Translations under genes and position numbers: made by a program | Part shown: positions 1 to 12,600 of the stretch, piece by piece | How the letters are laid out: the number at the start of each line of letters is the position of its first letter | How positions within the stretch are numbered: the first letter of the stretch is position 1 | Notes under the pieces: generated by a model | The model's database searches: none | Seen by the model: only the letters and a program-made list of their open reading frames with translations | Told to the model about the DNA's origin: nothing | Assembly (NCBI RefSeq): GCF_014356525.2 | Contig: NC_052507.1 | Location: 60,946,553-61,010,552 of the forward strand | DNA: 64,000 nucleotides | From: Nilaparvata lugens | Taxonomy: Eukaryota > Arthropoda > Insecta > Hemiptera > Delphacidae | Direction of reading: 5' to 3'

Positions 1-160
1 AAAATATTTTATAAAATTACAATACATAATGAAATCATAATTTGGTCAAAATACATAATAAAATCAATAATAACAAATCCTTAAAATGAAAATAGACAAC
101 AATATCAATCAACAACTTGCTATATTCATATATTTATGAATCTATCACCGTGACTAAGGC

Positions 161-292
161 CCGGTTGCACAAAAGCCGGTTAAATTTTAGCCTTGATTAA
201 TTTCACGAGAATCAATCAGAGAAGGCCTGTTGATAAGACGGCTTCTCCAATTGGTTCTCGTGGAATTAATCACTGTTAAAATTTAACCGGCA
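161..292. mobile_element. Foldback MITE, copy 1
   Basis: Inverted repeat with arms GCCGGTTAAATTTTAG at the left and TTAAAATTTAACCGGC at the right, internal arms around ATTAATTTCACGAGA and TCTCGTGGAATTAAT. The left end has extra CGGTTGCACAAAA that is lost at the right. The same family occurs near 26.5 and 28.1 kb. It lies in intron 10 of Tsf1. Confidence 0.8.
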
Positions 293-524
293 CTAAGAAT
301 AGTATGAAAATAGTGGGCTCTGGTGAAGTATAAAAATGTGGGTTTTTTAATGTACCAACGAATAGCCTCAATTTATTTTTAACTAATCAAATGTTATTCC
401 TTGGCATTCATTGTAAATTGTTTCATGTATTTATTGTAAATTACATCTATGTGTTGATTCATTGTATATACAAAATTATGTATTCAATTCAATAATAATA
501 AATTATGGAAAATGTTATATTTAC

Positions 525-685
525 CGGCTTGTCCAGGCTTGGAGATACATCCCCGTTGAGCAGAGGGCATGAACTTGGCGTTGGATGACTTCTTGACGAC
601 GGCAACCATGTACTGGGTGTAGTTGGTGGCTTGACTGTCAGCCGCCATTACGGTCTCGGTCAGTATTGGTTCCAAAGCGTATTCG
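525..685 (-). CDS. Tsf1: Tsf1 exon 10
   Basis: Residues 459-512. Contains [29 protein letters not shown] and [10 protein letters not shown]. Acceptor TTACAG, donor GTAAAT at 524, leaving one base. The following exons are not in the window: nothing in 1-524 resembles a further transferrin exon. Confidence 0.95.
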
Positions 686-3600
686 CTGTAACAAAAAATC
701 CAATGATTTAAGTTATAGCCTGTTTACATTTTAAGAAATTGATTTTTTCATTGATTTTTAGACTCATTTGGTCGCGCTTACAGAACGTAGTGTGACATGC
801 TCCCACTCTCAATCATGTATGATATATTTATTCTATGATATCGCTTGGATGTTTTAATATTGTGGCCGAGTGTGCCATAGACCAGATTTGACCAGATCAC
901 ATAAGTATAATGGGGCCCTCATATGAGATATACTGAATGATACCATAGAGCATAGACAAATAATGGAGAAATAATTGAAATAATCTTTTCTCTATGATGA
1001 TCCCCTCACCTCTCAGCCTTCTCCAAGTAGCCAGCATCCATAGAGTAGAAATCAGCCTCCTTGTTGTGAACGGCCTTGAGGCAGTCGTCAACGGTTGTCT
1101 TGACGACACAGGCGAAGCTGGGCCTGATGTCGCGTGAGAAGGCGGCGCGCTGCAAGTCCATGCATTTGGCCTTCTCTGCGTCACCCACCACGCACATGCG
1201 GGCCTCGCGTTTCGGCTTCATCACGTCGCGTTCGATCACGTCGTAGTATTTAGCTGAAACCCAGGAGAAATTTATTAAATTAATGAATAATTATGGAAAA
1301 TAACGTTGTAGTAGAGGAAGATGAAGGAGAGGGCATTAAACAACGACTAGGGGCAATTTCTAAAGATGAGAGGCGATGAAATGAAATAGAATATTTTTTC
1401 TAAACTTGAAACACGAGAATGCCCCGATATTCCCGAACCGGAAAGGCCCCCTTTACAACCATCTAGCCAAGAGACATTGTAAATAAATAAATAAGAGGCG
1501 ATTAGGTATGGAATAACTTTTCGTATTTATAACCTAATATTTTTTACAATAATAGAAAATACCCTGTATGAATGCAAATGAGTTTATTGATGGAGATTCC
1601 CTTTAAAAGTGCAATATAAGTACTCCAGTAAGTTACGGTAACTCTGTCACAGGAAACATGACATACTTAACAGATGTAAACTTAATATTAATTGAGGTGT
1701 TGTTATTTTTTTATGTCGTTTACAAAAATAATTCGAGCAATAATCTATTTAATAAGTATGGTATCATTAAATGGATAGCATCCATCTTTTGAGTCTGAGC
1801 TCTATCGAATGACATTTCCCCACTGTTTGAATTGTTATATTTTTAATAATAATAATAATAAGGGATTCGAACCCGCGACCATTTAGCACTAGCAGACTGA
1901 AGGGTGCAACGCCTTAGTCAACTCGGCTATCTGGCCGTACTCATTGACTTACATGGAAATATGAGTAGGATTGATTTTGAATAAATATTTATCTTCATTT
2001 TGTTAGTTCATCATATTTCTTCGTACATTTCTTTATACAAACGATTTGCAACAGTAGGCCTACTGGGGTACACATAATTTCATCTTGACTTATTCAATGT
2101 GTGATTTACACTACCTACCTTTCTCCAAGTACTGCTTTGGTGAGTAAGGGCCCTTGTTGTTGACTGCCAGGGTTTTCTCATTGAGATGCAACACGGTTGA
2201 GATCCAATCGGCGTGGTTCGATTCTCCCAGGTCGTTCAGCTTGGTGATGTCTTCTTTCAGCTTTATCAGTTCACTGTTCAAAATAAACCAAAATATTATA
2301 GGCTAGATATCTAGATTTCTAAAAAATCATCTTATGAGATTAGCTGATCAGTAGTTAGTTTATGCACTTTGGGAGTAGCCATGTTTTCATGTTTTAATTG
2401 TTTAGTTTCATTATTGAACTTACAATAATTACCTTATTGAACTTTAGTTTCATTTATTCAAAATACGCTGGGTAGCGTATGACATCTGAACACAAAAATA
2501 ATATTCTATTAATTTTACGTATTCTATATTTTTTTCATTTTCATGACAATAAATGCAATATTCAATTAATAAAATGTTCATTTCCTTTCAAATTAGCAAT
2601 TGATTATAAGGCTGGCGACTAACGGTAGGACATGCATGTCTACCATGCACACACACACACTTACATACACACACATGTTCATCATGCATATTTTGTCATC
2701 AGTGAGTGGCTTCTAACATAAAACAAACAACCAATAACAATAAATTAATCACTGGAAAATAACAAATTGTAAAGAAAAATAATTCAACCTCAAACAGATC
2801 AGCAAAGATAAAATAAACATCGAATAATCGGATATACAAAATTCCAACCTCAGAAAATGTTGCTCAAAGCCTTTCGCTGTGATAACACAACAATAATTTC
2901 AGCAGAAGCTATGTTTTTGTTTGTACTTTTGTTTACTGAGAAATAAAATGTATTATTATTATCTATTACTAGTAGGTAACTCATGCTCCGCAAGGGACTA
3001 ATTGATAACTAAATTGACAAACTGAAAACTTGACGTAATGGAATCTTGAAGAATTTAAAATAGTCCTATAACCATCCTCGGTGAATTTTAAGAATCTATA
3101 AGCAAAATTTCAAGTTAATAAGTCTAGTAGTTCAGACGTGATGATGCGTCAAACATAATTTTCCTATCCCGTACGGTACGGTGCGTGTATTATATGCGTG
3201 TATTAAGCCAGTTTCTATTATATTATAGATTATTATGTATGTATTACGTCATGTGTGATTTATGCATGTCCTACCGTTATTGGCCAGTCTTATGTGTTAA
3301 TTTTCTCTTTCAATCACAATTTCAAAATCTGTAACTCTGACTAATGATAAAATTCGTATTCTTGCCTTTTGGCTCCAGTGATTTCAGTGTTGGCCATGTA
3401 CCCTTGCCAGGGACGGGCAGCCCAAGTGCAGGGGCTGGGTCCAGTCAGTGGCTTCTTGGATCCATCCGGACACAGGTAGGCGTAGTCCTCTGCCTTCATA
3501 TCAGTTGTGGTGGCTGGGTTGTTACCATACGACATCTAAAAACAAAAATAATATTTCATTAATTTTACATGAACTTTTGATGGCTAGAAGGCTGACATGA

Positions 3601-6600
3601 TGTAATTGAGGTGATATAATAGTATCTATATAGTAAGAAAGACTGATTGATAAGAACAATATGAAAATTTGTAGTACCCTTTTTTATTTAAAATATTACA
3701 ACGACTAGTTTCGACCATAACTTAGGTCATTTTCAAGTTGAAATGTCAACTTTTTTTAAGAAAGACTAATAACATCATTTATAACTTCTCATTCAACCAA
3801 TGCTAAGAGTTCATAGTGAATTTGACTAGAAGTGAAATGATTCTATTGAAGTGAGGTGATCAAATCGAATTGATATATGAATGAAAACACAAATTGAAAT
3901 TGTCAACCATTTTTATTATAACAATTTAATATTATGACAATTTCAATTTGTCTTTTCATTATGGAAAAGTACCACAACATCACACACAAAACAACTGTAA
4001 GGTGATGTATGAATATTGAAGTGACAATAATTTTCATGTTTTGATAAGTTAATATATTGTTCTTCTGTTTTTCTAGACTGATCACACATACTGGAAAGTG
4101 GTAAGTTCATTTCCGTATTATGATTCATTTGGTATTTTGCTGAAGTGAATAAATTATTTTATTCATTCAGTCTCATTCAAGTGACATGATGATATTGAAA
4201 CCAATTAATGGCATAGAAGTGACTAGATGTAAATAAAAATAGAAATCCAAGTACCCTTTTTAAAATTGTTTAGTCACAACATGTTTCGGCTATATTATGT
4301 CATTATCATAAGATAATAATTGTCTCATGATAATCATTATCATAAGATAAGATTGGAAGATAACTAAAATTACATTGAATTAATACTACTGCAAGCTTCT
4401 TATGTTTGATCACTTGATAATGACATCATAATAGCCGAAACATGTTATGACTAAACAATTTTAAAAAGGGTACTTGGATTTCTATGTTTATTTATATTCA
4501 AGGGTAGCCCTAAAGAAAAAAAGACAAGTGACTAGATATAAGTGGAATGCTTTGAAAATATCAATTCATACTCACTCCGAAAACTTTCTTGACAAAGTAT
4601 GTCTTGGTCCAGGCTATCTGTCCGTCTCCCTTGGTCAGGCAGTGCAGAGCTCCCTCATAGCCTGAGTTCACATCGGGGTAGTCGCATTTCGCAGGGGATT
4701 CACAAAGGGCACAAAGGTTCGAGTACTTGCTCTCTGAAAAAATATTCAAAACTATTAGAATTCTTTAATAAAAGTAAAGTGCTGTAAAAATAGTATGTCT
4801 ACTTTTGGGTAATAAAAACATCACAAAATAGATTCATCAGAGAAGAATAATAGGAAGATGTGATATAATTGAAGAAGTTTTAGATGGATAACAGAGGCCC
4901 AATCAAGGCGGCCCTGATGAAATTAACGCACTAAAATGCAGGTTTTATTAGAAAAAACATAGGCACTCAGGCCTGACACACAGGCACTCAACGAACTAAA
5001 TTCAGGATTTGATAGACGAACGCAGGTACTCAAGATACTTTACAACGAATTACCACAGTAGGCATATACTACAAATAAGTCCAGAATCAAAGTTTTGAAA
5101 GGGTAGTATTAGAAGAAGAGAACAAAGCACTATCAGGATGAACAAAAAATATTAGACCATCAAAAAGACAACGATGAAAGGGCCTTTTTCATAGTGAAAT
5201 TCCTTTGAAAGGTGATTCAATGTTTATATGAACGTACAAAATAATTATTCTATAATTATTAGTATTTCAATCGAGGAATTAACTTTGAGAGCATTTTTAT
5301 GTTGGTGATTTGTCGTACTAGGTTGTAGCTATTATATGAGCAGATTTTACCATTCTAAAATGATTACACAGCCCTTATTTTTGTGATATTACATTGGTTG
5401 AAGGTGTAAAATTATTTCTGAGGAGCCACTATGGTCAGATAATGCTCATTTATGGTTACATTGATTGAAATATTATTTCTGAGGAACCACTATGGTCAGA
5501 TAATGCTCATTTATGGTTACATTGATTGAAATATTATTTCTGAGGAACCACTATGGTCAGATAATGCTCATTTATGGTTACATTGATTGAAATATTATTT
5601 CTGAGGAACCACTATGGTCAGATAATGCTCATTTATGGTTATACATTCATTGAAATATTATTTCTGAGGAACCACTTTGGTTAGATGATGTTCATTAATT
5701 TTGCACAAACGCTACAATACACATGAATGATTCTAGACACAAAACTTTATAAAATTGAATGCATTCCTTTAAAAATATGTAGGTACATAATTTGAATACT
5801 TACTGAGACGCTGGTTGGTTTCCTCATCAGGTGACCACTTTCCGACAATGCAAGCCTTGCTGAAGAAATTCGACAGAGCCTTCAATTCGTTCTCACGTGG
5901 GGAGACGCTGGTGTCGTCCATAGCTCCCAAGAGTCCCATCTTTGATAGCTGCAAAATATCAATTAAAAATTAAAATCTTATAACTCTTAAAAAACGTATT
6001 GGGTTTACTTCTTTGACTTTCAAGTGAAATATTTGAAGAGTTGAGAGTAAGGTTCATTTAATTGAAATCTGGATGAAGGCTCGGATTTAGTTTGGCTTAT
6101 TATTTTCAAAAGTACTCATTATTTTCATTCAATAAGAAGTCTTCTTATTCAATGTACCATATCGGAAGGATAAATTAATAACTTTGTTGTGTAAATAAAA
6201 ATATAAATGTCAGTACACGTTGTGGCAAAATAATTTAAAAGGGTACTGAGATTTATATTTTTATTTATATTGAAAGTAGCCCTGATGAAAAAAAGACAAC
6301 TTTGTTGTAGTTTAGACAATGTGTATCTTTGTAAATGTTTAAAAAAACACTTACTTTTCGTGATGAGATGAGGTAGGGTCTATGCATTTCACTCTTGAGG
6401 AGGAGCATCATCAGACTGAATTAATGATGAGTGAAATATGAGAAATATAATAATTGTTGTAGAAAAATGCCTGATTGTAAGCTTTATCATATCAAAGTGA
6501 ACAAAAATGAGCTTCAGCAACAATGATATGATAAACTGTAGTAAATAACTTCTCATCAATCTACTTCTTAAATAAGAAGCCTGAATTATTATTAATCTTA

Positions 6601-9600
6601 TTCAATAAGAAGTCTTCTTATCCAATGTACCAGATCTGGAGATTCTAGATCTCTTTGTTCAGGATGATTCCCACATGATCCAGGCTCCATTTATAATGGA
6701 GAGAATCCTTGATAATCAGAAAATAATCTATTCTTAAAACTTTCATACACACTGCGAATGTTTTACATTTACGCATTTCATTCATACACATTTTGTGAAT
6801 TTTGATCATTTACATTCATAAATTAAATATTCATGATCCATTCATACAGATTTTTAATTCTTGTAAAATTGATGATGATTCATTCCCATTTATACAAATT
6901 CTGAAATGTTTTGAAAATTACCTTGGTGATGGGGATTTTGTAACCGACATTGCGACCGACTCCGGTGTGACAAGATCTCAGACCGCGTAGCTGCTCCAAA
7001 TTGCTGATTTCCAAGTCCTTGTGCACAACTGCCACCGCCTCGTAACGGAATTCCACTGTAAAAATGGCGAAAATACACAATTGAAATCGGAATAGAATAC
7101 AAAATAAACTATTAAAATCGGAGCTATATGCAAAATCTAATGTTAAAATCAGAATGTTGAAGATGTTTATCCTTACACTGGTTGAAACAATCTTGAAACT
7201 ATTCTTGCAAATAAATCTGTTAAATATAGGCCTATCTTTAAAGGTGAATTAATGTATTTTTACAAAAATTTAAAATTCATATAATATATTAAACGAGAAT
7301 CCAAATTAAATGCTGTAAATCACCCCGAAGACTTCTGCTACTGCAAATATTGACAACAGGGTAAACAGCCATATGGAAATTTAATAAAATATTTAAATGC
7401 GATATCTCAGTCATTTCCATCTTCCATTTAAAAATTTATTTTAAAAAGTGGAAGAATATACGGTATGCTATTATTTGCTGTTTGAACGAAGTTGATTCCA
7501 GGTTTCAAATGATATCCAAAATATATAAATTTGAGAAAAAATTGTATGTATTATGTAGGAAATTAATAATTACTATGCAAATCTAAAAAAATATCATATT
7601 CAAATTTAAAGTTGAAAATCATACTATTGATATATTATCATTATATATTGGTCCTGAATACATATTGCAAATATCCAAAATTAATTTATTGGCAAGTATG
7701 ATAAATTGATACCTACATCAGAATATTGTGAAACTGTTTGAAAAAATGCTATTCTTTGTTAATTTTATCAGTGTCATTGTTCTCGTAGTATTGAAATATG
7801 TTTCATTATACAACATCTGTGTTTCACCTATCATTTGACTTAAGGTTTTAAAATATCAATTAGTGATAGAAACCTTTATGCTTGAGAATAATTTTTTGTC
7901 AGTTTAGTATTTATTTTGAATTCCATTGAGTTATTTGATATGATATAGATAGGCCTATCTCAGATTCGAATGCAGAGTATATAATTATTCTACTTGAATA
8001 ATGCAGTTCTCCCAACTCACATTCTTGTTCTTCCTTGGTACGAATCTCCTTGAATATGCTCAAGTATTGATCTCCTAGGTTGGCAGCAATGAACATGTCC
8101 TCGGGGTCGACTGCACCCCAGTCTGCCTTGTGGTTCTCAATCTTCTCTAAGCATTCCAATCTATGTAGAACAATAGAAACATCAAGAGAATTTCCAAAAA
8201 TTGGGATGTTAGCAAGAAATAAGATGACTCGTCTGCAAGGATTAGTTAATGCTAATAATTCATTAATAGGAGCTGGTTAAGTTTTTTATGTTTTAATTAA
8301 TATGAACGTTAATTTACAATAAATTCGTGATATTTCTAGGCAACATTCCAGAATTTCATTAGGGTTGGTTAAACGTGATTGTAGTATAGTTTAGTTTATA
8401 GTCGAGTGAAAGAAGTCAAAGTGCATCAGAAAATAAGAAATATGAACAGAGCACGATGAGTTTCCTTGACAAAGGCCAAGGAAAATTGGGCCAACTTGAA
8501 ACCTGTTCAACTGTTATTTCTCTTGTTTTGAATGTCAACTTGCGTTTGAATTATTGTTATTCAGATACCTTGATTTGATGGGTATCTAATCAATCATGGC
8601 TCCATCAGTCACAAGGACCAATAGATTTCAGATACCATTATTTATATATAAAAAATATAAAGCATAATTTAATATTTTTTCAATTATCATTTTAATCAAC
8701 AAAAGTATTATTTCAAAATGTTATGTTTAATTTTGTACAATTATTTACCTGTCTCTAGCCATGACACACTCCATATGAACGCCAACAGTAGCTCCCTGCT
8801 CCACCATCTTCAGACATCCTTTGTAGGCGGTGTCAGGCACACAGAGACGAGCTGAAAATAGAAATTTCATTTAATAAATTGCATCAAATAATTAAACAAC
8901 TTTTGGATATGACACCTAATAGAATTAATCCATCAGTGACTTTAGGATATGAAACCTAATGGAATTAATCCATCAGTACTTGAAAATGATGAAATATTAG
9001 AATGGTAAAATATATGAATTCTCATTGAAATTTAATCATATCATTCCCTGGTGAAATCAAAGTAATTGAAGAGATGAATTTTTTTAATTCCAAATTTTTC
9101 TCGGCTCACAGGCAACTAGCTTCAATGTATCATTGCAATCTATTATGTGATGTATATCATATAGAGTAGGACAGAATGTTTGTCATCTAAGATGTTATTA
9201 TATTGATGGAGTGAAGATTTTTAGATAAAATTGATAACTAAAAAATTTCAATTATAATGTTATTTCCAACTTTAGCGTTGTCATCACCTATTTTATTTCA
9301 ATCTATCATATTGTGAGACTGCAAACTGAAATTAGTATTAACTGGGCTCTTTGTATCCACTTGAATGTGAATTTGAAAATTCACATTACATTTTGAACGC
9401 AGGCCTTAAATCCATGTAAATTAATCAGCTTGAGAAAGTTGACTTATGTTGAAATTTTTTGCCAATAAAAATAAATATTATGAAAGTTGAACTTTAATGA
9501 GATAATTGGCGTTATTACTTCTAAGGAAATATCAATATTACATAACAGGCCTGATTATTCACCAGCATGATTTGATTCAATAAACATTAGCTGTCGTAAT

Positions 9601-12600
9601 CGTTGAGGGTTGTTTTTCCTCAATTTTTCTAATTGTCAGGTTAATAAGGTTGTTGAAATTTCTCTCAGTAACTTGAGGCTGTGTAAGGTAACGACTTGGA
9701 AAGATCGGCAAAGTATCAATTTTCAGGAGAGATGATTACAAATAATTATGTTTGAATGTTGCATCTTTGAAACATGAGAGTCATCAAGTTTGCTAAGAGC
9801 AGATAATTATCGATAATATTCAATCGATGTGCTAAAACTTGATTTTGATTTGAAGTGGTTCACATTTTTATAAAAATGAACCGAAGTATGTGGCATGAAG
9901 TTGTTGGTACTACATTATTAAATTTCAACTCAGTAAATAATTGCCATTATTGGAAGCAGAATCCGGCTTTGAAAAAATGATAATATACCCTTATAATATA
10001 CTTTTTATCGATTTCCTCTCAGTATTTATATTTTATATTTGTGCCTTTGTTGATTTTTATTGTTCACTCAAAGCTCTCATCTTTTTCAACTGTTTGTCAA
10101 TAATGTAATGCAGTAACCAATTTTAAAATTCACAAAATCATACATATATAGTATGCAATTACATTTTTAATACCTAATTATTATTAAACAAGATCCAAAT
10201 TAAATTCTGTAAATCATCCCGAAGACTTCTGGGTTGAAGGGAAATTCAAATTAAATGCTGTAAATCACCCCGAAGACAACAGGGTTAACAGCTAAAGGGA
10301 AATTCGATGAGAGCTACTATTCAAAAATTATTTGCCAGCCCGGGAATCGAACACGGTACCTCCTAATTTTCTCCTAATATTCATCAAAATTAACATTTGA
10401 TTAAATGCAATATTCCTCATTTAATTTCCATACATTTTTAAATTGAATCTCTCAAATCACATTAGATTTACCAACAGTGAAAAAGGAGCTTTGGATAATG
10501 CATCTGCACTATCAAATACAAGTCGGAAAGTAAAAAATCCAAGCAAAGGAAAATCGTAAAAGTTGAATTCCTTCCGGCAAGGAAGGAGAAAAGAAAAAAG
10601 AAAGACACAACCCCGAAAGCGGGTCCAAGTAGAGCGGCGAACAAGAAAGAAAAGAATTATAGTTGCAAGAGGAAACAGAGAAGGAAGTCGAACTCTTGCA
10701 GTAATGAGTTTATGATTTATGGGAGCACTCTGACACCCACTGTAGTTCACCTTGTTTCACCTCTTGCACTCGCAGGTCGATGACTCTCATTGGTCAAGGT
10801 TGAAAGGACTCTCGCAAATCAGCTGAATATCATTATTCTGATTGGATGCAAAAGGCAACTCTGTAGAGATGTATTATTTATCATAGGCTCTCGAAAATTT
10901 ACCTGTCCAACATTTCATTCTGTGATTGTGGGGGCGTGCCTTCTAGCATCATCATCATTAAGGTGACGAGTGGTGATTATTTATCATCAAACTAATTTGA
11001 CGCGTGATTCTTCGAATTCTTGCATCTCTTCACACCTTCTATTTATTCATTCATTTTTATATTCTTTCGACTCCGACTCTTAAGACTCAGTTTGAAATTG
11101 TTCAGTTCTCTAGCTTTATTTATTTTTCTGCCCATGTACACACTCCACTCCTAGCTCTTGAAATTCTCCTTTCATCAATGTATCTCACTTCTTCTCCCTT
11201 TCTCTCTCTCTCTCTTTCTTTCTTTTTTCTCTCCTGTATAAATTTGTTTGTTATTTGCATTCTCTTTCTCTTTCTTTTTTCTCTCCTGTATAAATTTGAT
11301 CGGTAATTTGTATTCATTTTGTGTGTAATGTGTAGGGTTTTGTGGGAGAAAATATATCTAGGATTCAACTCCTTCCTTGATAGAAGCAAATGGTCGATAA
11401 GCAATTGATCTCTGATCTCTCTTTCTCCCACACACTCTCACTCTCTCTGACTCTCTCTCTCTCTCTCCAAATTTGAAGAGAGAATGGTCAATCAATTGCT
11501 CACGTTTTCTCTCTCTCCTCTATCTTTCTCTCTTCAAATTTTCATCTTCTCTTTTATATTTATATCATTCATCATTCGTTCTTCATCTATTAGAAAGACC
11601 TTGAAATCTCCTCTCTCATTATTTTTTCTGGCTCTCTTTCTGTGAGTTTTCATATATTCTTTCTCTATTCATATACCTTTCTCATTCATTCGGAGAACGG
11701 TCTCGGATTTCTTGGAATTGTATTAGTCATTTTTCTCTCTCCACTTCACAAACTACTTGACTTGTTTACATTTGAATTTGTAGTACGGTACTGTGACTAT
11801 CAACCGAAAAAAGAGTAGGCTATGAATTTGTAGTGACGAGCGACCATTGACTATTTGCGTCGAGTGTTTACTTCCTTTTTTCAAATTTTTACTCTTGTTC
11901 TTACTTCCTCCATTTTCGCCTCTTTTATTATATATTTATTTATTTATCCATTCAATGATATACAAAACACAATTCATTAAAATGATTGGGGAAGGACCAA
12001 CAGGCTCAGCCCAAAACTGTTTCTTCCCCGAATTTTGATTCATACACTGAGTCCAAAATATACATCATGAACTTCCATAAAATATTTGAGTAAAACAGGG
12101 AACTGCATTGATTATACTATAACATTTGTGAACATTGTACATAACTGTATAAGAGCATTTCATTACACCACAGTCATAAATCTTAATGTGAGTTCATTAC
12201 TTCAGCAGTTTTATTTATGTTGTCTTAACTCCTTAGTAATGTATTATTGATTGTCTAGTCTTAGTGAATACTTCAAAACTACTTAATGGGCTTCCTATTG
12301 CATTTCAGTCATCTTTAAACAATGTTTATACAATTTTTATAAATGTTTGTACCTTATTAATGTTTCAACTTCCAATAATTTAAATGTTCTTTGAACGTTC
12401 TTTAAACGTTCCTTATTGATTGTATTCAATCAACATGTATTCAATCAGCGAATTAATAAAATATATTAGTGATAAATTACTTGAATATTACGGCACCAAT
12501 ATATTCAGCAATTCATCAGCAATTTCTCTTTCTTGAAACAATTCCCAATTGATTAATTTAACAATAAATTGCAACTATGAAAATAATTTAATCATCCAGC

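Noticed and set aside
1862..1937. Possible tRNA gene on the minus strand
   Set aside because: A and B boxes are good, but the acceptor stem does not pair and the 3' end is a TTA repeat, so it is a SINE or tRNA relic.
5396..5693. CRISPR-like array
   Set aside because: Units are contiguous tandem copies without unique spacers, and the host is an animal.
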